Below are positions 13,301-25,300 of a stretch of 64,000 bases of DNA, piece after piece. Source of the stretch: Emydura subglobosa. Taxonomy: Eukaryota; Chordata; Testudines; Chelidae. The translations under genes and the position numbers were made by a program. How positions within the stretch are numbered: position 1 is the stretch's first letter; every line of letters begins with the position of its first letter. The stretch is from NCBI GenBank assembly GCA_007922225.1, contig ML680053.1:15569877-15633876 (forward strand). Reading direction: 5' to 3'. The notes under the pieces are model-generated. The model saw nothing but the letters and a program-made list of their open reading frames with translations. It ran no database searches and was not told the DNA's origin.

Positions 13301-16300
13301 CTATAACCTTTTATTCTTCTTCGAGTGCTTGCTCATGTCGATTCCAAGCAGGTGTGCGCACGCTGCGTGCACAGTCATCAGAAGGTTTTTCCCCCAGCGG
13401 TACCTGTTGGGTCAGTGTAGGTGCCCCCTGGAGTGGAGCCTCCATGGCGCTGTATATAGGGACCCGCCGCCTGTCCAGTTCCTTCTTACTGCCCATGATG
13501 GTCGTTGGAGCTTCAGTCGTCTTGCTTCTGCAAGCATTCCCTGTGTAGTTCTTTGCGGTTCCTGTAAATAGTTAGTCACTGTTTATCTAGTTACATAGTT
13601 AACTAATACTTAAGGCTTATCTATATAAGGGGTTTCCCCCATCTCTGGGGCTCCCCAGAGAGTCGCACCAAACAGACTGTTGCAGGATCTGTAAAAGTTT
13701 TTGCCCAAGGAGCTGAAAGGAGAGGAGCGCGCGCCTCAAGCAGATTCTTATGGAGGTAGCTTTTCGGCCGCAACCTCTAGACTCGGCACGTCAGTGCGTA
13801 GTGCCCCGGCGTCCATCAGAGACCTGGTGCTGAAAAAGACCTCGGTGCAGAGAGAGCCTCGGCACTGACACTTGCCGGCACCAAAACTGGTTCAGCACCA
13901 CTCCCATTCAACAGTGCCCCGTAAAAAGTACAGGTCTGACAGAGGTGCTCGCCTATGGTGTGGCCTATGGAAAAGGATGCTGGTCCATCGCGCCCCCATA
14001 TGCACTCAGTGCAAGGGTCTCCAGGACCATCCTCTGCGGCTCTGCAGAGGGCACCAGCAAGCGTGGTGAACATCGGATCCCCGGCGGAGAGCAAGGTGGA
14101 AGAGCTGGACCTTCCCTCCACACCAGATACATTCGAGGCAGCGTGGGACCTGATTGCCATGATGGCACAGCAGTCCCCCATCTCGGTAGAGAGGGTGCCA
14201 GATCCAAGACCTCTGGCTTTGCAAGTCATGGCATGGTCTAGAGCAGGGGTGGGGAACATCTGGCCCGCGGGCCGTATAAGGCCTGCGAAATCATTTGGTC
14301 TGGCCCTGGCGGCGGCGGGGAATTCGGCAGCGGCGCGGTTTGCCCCTTTTCGGCGGCGCGGGGACTTCGGCAGCGGGCACTGCCCCCCGCCCCCCACGGA
14401 ACCCCGCCGCCGCCGAATTCCCCCCCCGCCGCCAGGGCCACCATCAGGCCCTTGACAGAAAAAAGGTTCCCCACCCCTGGTCTAGAGGCAAGCCGACCAC
14501 GCCTTGACACCAGGTGCCTTTTCTTCCACACCGGTCACCTACGCCTCAGCGCTGATCGCCCTCTTCTCAACACCAGTCTCCTGTGCCCCAGCCTGTTCAG
14601 TGATCGCATCTAGTTGGCACCACCATGGTCTTCGTGATCAGAGTCCAGGTCATCGGACTCGGAGGCAGACTCTGGCACCTCGATGCAGAGTAGGCACAGA
14701 TCGGGGAGGCGGCACTACAAGGAGGATAAGGGACAAGCACCCCCTGTTGGACCTTGGTCCATGCAGTGGTAGGTGCCTGAGCAATGGTCTTTCTGGATCC
14801 TGTGGGCATACCACCAAGCCTAAGGGGCTCAGTTTAGAGTTTTATATTCGATTGCCTCAGAGAGCCAAGTGGCTGGCACCCTGGAGCATAGAACCCTGTC
14901 ACACAGTACTGAGGTGAGCGAGCGCAGGGAGACAGTGCTGTTGGGGGAAGTGGATGTGGTGCATGGTGCTGAAGAAGAACCTGGCACTGAGGTGGGCCCC
15001 GACACCAGTAGAGAAGACCCTACTGGCTAGGACATCCCCAAGTCTGAGGTTGGACCCAGGGCCTCGTCTTCCTCCTCCCCTAATGAGGCGGTAGTGGAGA
15101 CATCGAGCACCCATTTCGCCATGGACAATACAATCCACTAGGAACTTTTGAGAATGATGGCCCAAAACTTGGGCCTACAGGCAGAGGAGGTCCGTGAGTC
15201 GGTGGATCCAATGGTGGACACTTTGACTCCAGAGGGTCCTTCAAGGGTAGCTCTTCCTTTGATCAAAACGGTCCAGTCCACAATGAAGAGACTGTGGCAG
15301 ACACCAGCCTCTATCCCACCTACAGCCAAAGGGATAGAGAGGAAGTATTTCGCTCCCTCTAAAGGGTATGGGTACTTTTTTACTCACCCATAACTTGGCT
15401 CGCTCATCATAACCACAGTGAATGAAAAGGAAAGGCAGAGTCAGCAGGGCCCAATGCCTAAATGAAAGGAGCCGAAGAGACTGGACCTATTCAGGTATAC
15501 TCCACCAGAGGTCTCCAGCTGCAAATTGCCAACCAAGAAGCGATTCTCAGTAGATACAACTTCAACTCATGAGACATGATGGCGAAGTTCAAAGACCTCC
15601 TTCTGACTAATTCCAAGTTTGGGGCCATGGTGGAGGAGGGTAAAGCAATACCCAGGACATTGCTACAGGTTGATTTTGCAGCAAGGACAATGGCTTCAGG
15701 CTGACCATGAGATGAAGCTCCTGGCTACAGGGGTCAGGCCTCCCACCTGAGGTCCAGACCACCATCCAGGACCCTTTGAAGGAGCGGGGCTGTTCTCTGA
15801 GCAAACAAACTCCAAGTTCCACAGCCTTAAGGACTCTAGGGCAGCTTTGAAATCTTTGGGGCTACATGCACCTTTCACACAAAGGAAACATTTCAAGCCC
15901 CAATCTGGCCAGAGGTTCTATCCATGTCATCCTCGACAGGACTTCTCCAGAAAGAGAGACAGAAATTCCAGGCGAAGAACACCCAAGCCATCCAACCCTG
16001 GCAGAGGCTCAGGGAAACAACCGCCAGGGCCAAAGCAAAACTTTTGAGGGTGACACTCCAGGATAGCTACCAGATCCTGTCCCTCCTTTCTGAGACTGCT
16101 CATCCCATTTCTACCATGCTTGGACCCGAATAACATCAGTCAGATGGGTGTTGCGCATGGTAGAAGTGGGATACTCCCTCCAGTTTTGTTCTACCCCATC
16201 ATCCCACCCTCTTTCCCCGTCCCTCTTCAGGGACCCCTCTCATGAGCAACTTCTTGTACGAGAGGTGCAAGAACTGCTTCACACTTGAGTAGTAGAAGAG

Positions 16301-19300
16301 GTCCCTCAGGAACTAAGGGGAAAGGGGTTTTACTCCAGATGTTTCCTGATCCTGAAGGCAAAAGGCGGGCTCAGGCTAGCCTCCATCTGCGGAATCTCAA
16401 CAGATTGATAAAACTAAAATTTCACATGTTCTCTCTCTAGCCTTGGTCATTCCCTCTCTGGATCCGAGGGACTGGTATGCTGCCCTTGACCTAAAAGATA
16501 CTTACTTATTTCCAGATCTCAATAATACCCTCCCACAAGAGGTTCCTCAGGTTCGTAGTAGGATGCAATCACGATCAATCCGCAGTCTTCCTGTTCGGCC
16601 TATTGGCGGCTCCAAGAGTCTTCACCAAATGCATGGCCGTGGTCCCTGCCTTCCTGAGGGGAGGCACTGTGTCAAAGTGTACCCATATCTCGACAATTGG
16701 CTGGTCAAAGGCTGCTCCAAGGAGCAGGTAGATGCTCATGTTGCCCTAATACAGTTGACTTTCCTCAACTTGGGTCTTCAGTTGAATGTGAACAAATCAA
16801 TGTTAGCGCCCACGCAAAGGATAGAATTCATAGGGACAGTCCTGGACTCAGTGCAAGCCAGAGCTCTGCTGCCAGAGTCTCGTTTTCAGACTATGGGCTA
16901 CATAATAAGAAACTTCAGCATTTTTCCCACCACAACAGTTCAGAGTTGCCGAATGCTTCTAGGACACATGGCCTCCTGCACGTACGTTGTCCAGCTTGCA
17001 AGGCTGAAACTCAGACCTCTCCAGTTGTAGCTGGCATCGGTTTACTGGCCCCACAGGGGCAGTCTGGACAAGGTGGTCTCTCTCCCACCGCAGGTTATAG
17101 AATCTCTCCAGTGGTGGCTCGACCCTTGATAGGTGTGTGAGGGGGGGTCCCATTTGCCAGGCTGCAGCCATCATTGGTGCTTGTTAGAGATGCTTTGGCC
17201 TTGGGATGGGGAGTGCATTTCAGCAAACTGAGGCCACAAGGTCTTTGGTCCCTGGGAGAGCTGTCGCTTCACATAAATGTCAGGGAGCTACGAGCAGTCC
17301 AGTTGGCCTGCCAGGCATTCCAATCTCATCTGGAAGGAAAGGTGGTGTCAGTGATGTCAGACAACACCACAGCAATGTTCTATATGAACAGACGGGGGAG
17401 AACGTTCCTCTCCCCTATGCTGGGGAGCCCTCAAACTCTGGGACTTCTGCATCGCCCACTCCATACACCTGGAAGTGTCCTACCTGCCCGGCTCCCAGAA
17501 CGAGCTGGTGGACCATCTCAGCCATTCCTTCAACACCCATGAGTGGGCTCTCCGCTCGGATGTCGTCAGAAACATTCTCCAAAGTTGGGTGTTTCCCCAA
17601 GTAGACCTCTTCGTGACGCAGTCCAACGGAAAGTGTCACCAGTTTTGCTCCTACCTAGGACACAGCCCGGGTTCTCTGGCAGATGTGTTTCTCCTTCCCT
17701 GGGTTCACCACCTGTACTATGTGTTCCCACCGTTTCCTCTTGTTCACAAGGTCCTTCTGAAAATCAGGAGACACAGAGCCTCGGTTATATATAGCACCAG
17801 TGTGGCACAGGCAGCACTGATACACGATGCTGCTCCAGCTATCCATAGACACCCCAATCGCCCTGCACTGGTTCTGGAACAACTGATCATGCAGAATCAC
17901 GGTCAGCTGTGTCACCCCAGCCTAGAGTCGCTTCATCTCACTGCGTGGAAGCTGCGTGGTTGAACCCAAGGAGGCGGAGTGCTTGGAGCAAGTGCAGGAG
18001 GTCCTCCTTGGTAGTAGAAAGCCATCCACCAGAGTGGCTTACTTAGCCAAATGGAAAAGGTGTGATGAGTACAGAAGGGCACTCTTCCAATGCAGGCTCT
18101 GCTGCCTCTTTTATATTGGACTACCTACTATATTTAAGGCAATTAGGTCTGGCAGCTGCATCTGTGAAGGTGCACTTGGTGGCGATCTCCACTTCCCACC
18201 CGGGAGAAAGGGGTCATTGAATATTTGCCAACCCTATGGTATCCTGCTTCCTCAAGGACTTAGAAAGACTTTACCCTCCAGTACATCTTCCAGTCCTGGC
18301 ATGGGATCTTAACCTGAATGAATTGATTGGCCCCCATCTGAGCCCTTAGCTATGTGTTCACTATTGTACCTCTCTTGGAAGGTAGCCTTCCTCGTTGCTA
18401 TCACCATGGCAAAGAGAGTATCTGAACTCAAGGCGTTGGCCTCAGACCCCCTATTTATAGTATTTCATAAGGATAAGGTGCAGCTGCATCCACACCTGGC
18501 CTTCCTTCTGAAAGTAGTTTCTCATTTCCACACTAGTCAGGAAATTTTCTTGCCAGTGTTCTTTCCAAAGCTGCATGCCAACAGCAGGGAATATGGTCTC
18601 CATTCCCTGGATGTCCGACGGGCATTGGCATTCTATATAAAGCGAACGAAGCCTTTTTGTAAATTGAACCAGCTTTTTGTCGCCGTATCAGATAGGATGA
18701 GAGGCCTCCCAGTGTCCTCTCAGAGGATTTCGTCGTGGATTACCTCTTGTATTAGGACCTGCTGTGAACTAGCCAAGGTGCCAGCCCTGGCTCTGACAGT
18801 GCATTCCATGAGGGCTCAGTCTTCAGCAGCAGCATTCCTGGCATATATTCCCACACAGGAAATTTGTAGGGCTGCAACATGGTCGTCCATTCACACATTC
18901 ACTTCACATTACGCCATTACCCAGCATGCTAGGGATGATGCGGCATTTGGTAGAGCAGTGCTCCAGTCAGCAATTTTGTGAGCTCCAATCCCTTCTGGTC
19001 TACTTGGGAGTCACCTGCTTGGAATTGACATGAGCAAGCAATCATAGAAGAAAAAACAATTACTTACCTTCTGTAACTGTTGTTCTTCGAGATGTGTTGC
19101 TCATGTCCATTCCAAGACCCATCCACCTCCCCTCTTGTCGGAGCCAATCGGCAAGAAGGAACTGGAGAGGTAGCGGGTCGGCGGGCCCCTATATACAGCT
19201 CCATGGAGGCACCATTCCAGGGGGCGCCTACACCGACCCGATGGGTACCGCTGGAGGAAAAACCTTCCGATGACTGTGCACGCAACACACGCACACCTGC

Positions 19301-22300
19301 TTGGAATGGACATGAGCAACACATCTCGAAGAACAACAGTTATGGAAGGTAAGTAACTGTTTGTTTTTTACAAAAGGTGAAGAAAGCAACTAGGGAAGAG
19401 GCTATTCCACATTTGATTGATTTTGACAAATAGGGAGGAACTAGTTGAGAATTTGAAGGTGAATTTGAATTTGAAGAATTTGAAGGCAGCTTGGGTGAAA
19501 ATAAAATCATGAACTCATCATTTCATGATCAAGGAATTATAGGAAGGAACATAGCAGAATAAAGAAAATGGACTTCAAGAAGGCAGACTTCAGCAAAATC
19601 AGAATTGGTAGATAAGATCCCATGGGAAGCAAGTCTAAAGGAAGTTGGCAGTTTTTTTTTAAAGAAACATTATTAAAGGCACAAGAGTAAACTATCCCAG
19701 AGCATAGGAATGATAGGAAGTCTTGTAAGAGACCACCCTGACTTAACCAGGAGATCTTCAATGATCTCAAACTGAAAAAAGAGTCATACAGAAAGTGGAC
19801 GCTAGGTCAAATTATGAAGGATGAATGTAAAATAACACAAGCATGTAGAGACGAAATTAGAAAGGTCAAGGTAAAAAAATAAGATTAAACTAGTTAGGGA
19901 CATACAGGGTAAAAAGAGAACATTTTATAAATATATGACAAGCAAGAGGAAGACCGTGGGCAGGGTAGGCCATGGGCAGGGTAGGAGACAGACAACAACA
20001 GGAAATGCAGCAATGGCTGAAGTGTTAAATACTTCTTTTGTTTTGGTTTTCACCAAGACAGTTAGCAGTGATTGGATGAATAACATAGTGAACATCTTTG
20101 TAAATGGGGTCAGAGCTGAGGCTAAAACAGGAAAAGATCAAGTTAAGAATTACTTAGCCGTGGTCTACACTACAGAAATAGCAGCCATGCATCAACCGAA
20201 TGTCAACTGAATTCTGTATGTGTCAATACTAAAATTTCACTCCCACCAATGTAACTCACCTGCTACACCAACTTAATAACTTCACCTCCATGAGTGGCAT
20301 AGAATGAATGTCATGGGGTTAGGTCAATGCAGTGTCAGCATAGACACTGCATTGCTTACATCAGTTAACTGTTGCTGGCTTTCAGAAGCCTTCCCACGAA
20401 AGCTGCACATTGACATTTCAGTCGGTGCAAATGCTCCTGGTGAAGACGTGCACCACCGACACAAGGAGGAAAGTGTACACATGGACAAGTGATGTAATTA
20501 CTGTGGTGGCTGTATGCCTACATAAGTTAGGTCGACTTAATTTTGTGGTGTAAACATCCCCTTAGAGAAGTTAGATGTCTTCAAGTTGGCGGGGCCTGAT
20601 GAAATACACCGTAGAATACTTAAGGAACTGGCTGAAGAGATCTCTGAAGCATTAATGATTATCTTTGAGAACAGGGGAGATCCTGAGGACTAGAAAAGGG
20701 CAAATATAGTACCTCTGTATAAAAAAGGTAATAAATACAACCCAGGGGATTATAGATGAGTCATCTGATCTTTGGTACCCAGAAAGATAATGGAGCAAAT
20801 AAACAATTTGTAAGAACCTAGAAGAAAATAAGGTGCCTAACTAACAATCTACATGGATTTGTCAAGAACAAATCATGTCAAACCAACCTAATATCCTTCT
20901 TTGATGGTAATATGCCTTGTGGATGTGGGGGGAAGCAGTAGATGTGATATATCTCAATTTAATACAGCCTTGAACTTGAACTTTTCATAAACTAGAGAAA
21001 TATAGCTTAGACAAACTTACTATAAGATAGGTGCACAATTGGTTTGAAAACAGTACTCTGTAGTAATCAATTGAGCTGGAAGGGCACATCAAGTGGGTTC
21101 TCAGATTTGTCATAGCTTCAATACTCTTCATAAATTATTTGGATAATGGTATAGAGAATACACTTATAAAGTTTGCAGATGATACCAAGCTGGAATGGGT
21201 TGCAAGTGCTTTGACAAGATAAAATTAGAATTCAAAAGGATTTTGACAAACTGGATAAATGATCTAAAATAAATAGGATGAAAGGACAAATGCGAAGTAC
21301 TCCACTTAGGAAGGAATAATCAATTGTACAAATAGAAAGTGGAAAATGACTGCCTAGGAAGGAGTGCTGCAAAAAATGATCTGGGGTTATAGTGGATCAC
21401 AAACTAAAGATGAGTTAACTATGTAGTACTGTTGCAAAAAAAGTGAATATCATTCTGAGATGAGCAGGAGTGTTGTAAGAAAGACACAAAGTAATTCTTC
21501 CACTCTACTCAGCACTGATAAGGCCTCAGCTGGAGTATTGTGTGCAGTTCTGGGCACCACACTTGGGGAAAGATGTGAACAAATTGGAGGAAGTCTAGAG
21601 GAGAGCAACAAAAATTATTAAAGGTCTAGAAAACATGACCTGCAAGGAAAGATTGAAAAAATTGGGTTTGTTTAATCTGGAGAAGAGAAGAATGAAGGGG
21701 AACGTGATAGGAGTCTTCAAGTACGTAAAAGTTTATTATAAGAGGGTGATAAATTGTTCTCCATAGCCACTGAGGACAGGACAAGAAGTAATGAGCTTAA
21801 ATTGGAGCAAGGTAGATTTAGGTTAGACATTAGGAAAAATTGAAGGGGTATTTAAGCACTGGAACAAATTATCTATGGAGTTTTTCTGGAATCTCCCTCA
21901 TTGGAGGTTTTTAAGAACACTTAATACAAATACCTGTCAAGGATGATCTAGATCAGTGGTTCTCAAACTATTTATCATTGTGGGCCGCATATGCAGCTCT
22001 CTGTGTTATGTGGTCAGTATCCACACAATCTACATATTACCTGTATGTAGGATGACCAGATGATAACTGTTAAAAATTGGGATGGGGTGGGGAGTAATAG
22101 GTGTCTATGCATGACAAAGCCTCGAATATCAGGACAGTTCCTATAAAACTGGGACATCTGGTCACCCTACTTGTATGGCCCTGAAGCTGTCACATAGGCC
22201 GCAGCTGTGTGCTGATTGGGCCGCAGGTTGAGGACCACTGATCTAGATAGTACTTAGTCCTTCCTCAGTGCAGGGAACTGAATTGGATGACCTCTCAAAG

Positions 22301-25300
22301 TCCCTTCCAGTCCTATATTTCTGAGATAGAAAACAATATTTCTCTTAGTGTACTTTGAACATTTGACAGCACTTTGTAGATAGTCAGTTTCACTCTTATT
22401 TCCCCTGAAATGTCAGGTAGCTTGCTCAATTGTTTAGTTCTTTCACAGAGGAAAAATTAGGAAAACCTGGTCGTAAAACCATACTGGGCAGAGGGACTCA
22501 GTAAATTAGTTTTAATCTCTTCTCTTCCCCCCCCCCCCTTTTTTTTTTTTAGACCGACTAAAGTTCAAGTTGACAGTATCGCTTTAATTTAAACCTAGAA
22601 ATTAAATGCATTTTGGCAAGTGCTAAACATTTTAATTGAAATAGAACATTTTACAAAATCAGTACTGCATTTCTGTATTACAACATGCACACTACAACAC
22701 AGTGCATCTTTTTATGAAAGCTGAAACATTACCTTTTACAGTAAATAAAAACTTTCAAATTCAGATCAGACAGATTCTGTTGGTGAAGAAGCTTCTCTAA
22801 TTTCATCTGTGGAAGAGCCGGTGTCTGGCATATGCAACAGTGAATCTGTTCATGAAGACAGAGACTTATCCAGAGCAAGCTGCAAAGAACAAGGTTCTAA
22901 TGAGAACTCAAGATGCAGTAACCAACCACTTAGCTCATGGCATGAAAGACTGATGATGGATGCTGGCAGTTCACAAGACCCAGGTGAGATAATCCATCTT
23001 TTTTTTAAGGTATATGTAGTTATCATTTCAACATTCTGAAATATTCAGCTCTTTAACTATAATGTATGTCTGATTTGTTAGAAGATGTAGCGTAGAGAAT
23101 GATTTCATTATAACAGGCTCTTAAATACAAGTATGTGCATGTATATTTAAAGCCACTGAAGCTTGACTCCACATACATTTAAACTGAATACTTATAAATC
23201 TTATTTTAGGGAGTTTTCCTTGTGTGTATTCCCCCATATTATGGTGACTTCCTTAGGGAACTGAACAGCCCTGTCCTATGGGTAGTAGTTATTGAAAAGC
23301 AATGTGTCCGTGATGCCTTTTTCCCCCTTCTGTCCCTCACCTTAATTGTGGTCTTTGATGCTTTCATTCCTGTGGTCCTGGATTTCAGGACTGAGAGTTT
23401 GGTACCCCTGCCACCCATATTACATTTTCCTTTGAATAACTCTGGTTTTAATAAGATATTGGCTAAAGACACTTTTAAGAAAAATCTGAACGTGTATGGG
23501 ATAGGTGATTATAGATAGCTGTGTTGTATAGTACTTCGGTTTAAAAATAGTAACTAGACTTTATATAAAAACACCTTAACATTTCCAACTTTACGCACCT
23601 TTCCATGTCCATCTGCTCAGCTCCCAATCCCAAACAATCACTCAGTGTTGTTCCAGATCTGATTATTTTACTTCCACATTGGTATTCCAGTCAGAGCTGC
23701 TAACCAAGCATTGTTCCTTGTCTGTCCATTTTGCTTAGCTATCCACTTTAATCCAAAATAGCTGCTTGTTGCCGGTATTATTATGGGTTGGATTGCCACG
23801 TTTGGTGTTCAGTTTAGGAACTTAGCTTGAAACATGCCCCTTGTCTTAGCTCTGACGGGTTGACATCCGGTGGTGTCCCAAATAATCTTTGGGGGTTTTT
23901 TTCATATTTTTCATGGAGCAGCTTCTCAATTCGCGCTTTGGAAATGTTTGTTTCAAATCCTTAGTACTAGTTTACGACAAGAGTACTTCCATTGAATAAA
24001 TAAGATGTATTCTAGCTTTAATTTTGCAGAAATACTCTCATTGCCACAGTGCAGTAGCCACCATATTGAAGTACAAGAATTCCTTAAGGCTAGAAGGCAA
24101 CATTAGATCCCCTGGTCTAACTTCCTGTATATCACAGGCTGTTAAATTTCACAGTTACCCCTGCACTGAGCCCAATAATTTTGTGTTTGACTACAGCATA
24201 GCTTGTGTTTAGCTAAAGCATTTCTTCCAGAAAGGCATCCTGTCTTCATCTGAAGACATCAAGAGATGGAGACGCCGTCACTTTCCTTGGTAGTTTGTTC
24301 CAGTGGTGTATTGCCCTCACTGTTAAAATTGTTTGTCTAGTTTCTAGTTTGAATTCTTCTGGCTTTAACTTTCAGCCTTGATCCTTGTGTTAAGCCTTTC
24401 TCTGCTAGTTTGAAGAGCTCTTTAGCACCTGGTATTTTCTCCTTGTGAAGGACACATACACTATAATCAAATCATGTCTCACTCATCTTTTTGATTTAAA
24501 CTAAACAGTTTGAGCTCTAAGTGTCTCACTATGGCATTTTGAATAATTTTTGTGGCTTTTTTCTGCACCCTGTTCAATTTTTCAACATCCTGTTTAATAG
24601 GTAGACACCAGAATTGTACTAGTCTTTCAGTATCATTCTCACCAATGCTGTATACAGAAATAAAATCACCTCCCTACTATTACTACTCTGTTTTATGTAT
24701 ACAAGGATTTTATTAGTGAAAACTATCCCAGTGCATAGGAGATGTAGGAAGTATGACAAGAGACCACCATGACTTAACCAGGAGATCTTCAGTGATAACA
24801 GAACAATAACATAAAATGCAGCAATGGCAGAAGTGCCAAATGACTTTTTTTTCAGTTTTCATCAAAAAGTTCAGTAACGATTGGACATCTAACTTAATGT
24901 ATGCCAGTGAAAATGAGGTAGGATCGGAGGCTAAGATAGGGACATCATAAGTTGAAAATTATTTAAACAAGTTGGAGGTCTTCAAGTCACCAGGGACTGA
25001 TAAAATATATCTTAGAATACTCAAGGAGCTCACTGAGGAGATATCTGAGCTATTAGCAATTATTTTTGAAAAGTCATGGGAGATGGAAGGGATTCCAGAG
25101 GACTGGAAAAGGCAAATGTAATGTCCATCTATAAAAAGGGGAATAAGGACAACCTGAGGAATTACAGACCAGTCAGCTTAACTTTAGTACCTGGAAAGAT
25201 AATGGAGCAAATAATTAAGCAATCAATTTGCAAACACCTAAAAGATAATAAGGTGGTAAGTAACAGTCAGCATGGATTTGTCAAGAACAAATTGTGTCAA

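Larger units (their letters stand above)
13311..19362 (+). mobile_element. DIRS-type retrotransposon, copy 2 (different subfamily)
   Basis: About 6.1 kb, in the same orientation as CEP295, inserted directly after the CR1 tail. Left end TTATTCTTCTTCGAGTGC is like copy 1. Order: left repeat, degraded gag-like region (about 13.8-15.4 kb), reverse transcriptase (16443-17030), RNase H (17174-17540), tyrosine recombinase (17956-18981), right end made of a large palindrome. The sequence differs clearly from copy 1, so the two were independent insertions. Carries a hAT insertion at 14244-14479. Multiple stops and shifts make it inactive. Confidence 0.85.
19370..22330 (+). mobile_element. CR1 LINE, reverse transcriptase region and 3' end (degraded)
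   Basis: Sense strand. Recognisable RT pieces with many stops: [18 protein letters not shown] (about 20600-20650), [11 protein letters not shown], then the 3' half with [10 protein letters not shown] and ending in a stretch resembling [19 protein letters not shown] CR1 sequence (about 21530-21600), then the 3' UTR. Interrupted by a Harbinger-like MITE (20157-20561) and a hAT element (21954-22240). The 3' end near 22330 has lost the ATTCTATG repeats. Confidence 0.85.

Noticed and set aside
13816..14531. Several overlapping long ORFs on both strands
   Set aside because: Produced by the GC-rich hAT insertion and degraded DIRS gag region; no conserved motif.
19064..19352. Near-identical ORFs on opposite strands
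   Set aside because: A consequence of the palindromic DIRS end.
22530..22600. Strong pyrimidine tract with acceptor before ACCGACTAAAG
   Set aside because: The CEP295 frame hits a stop at once; the true exon begins at 22765.
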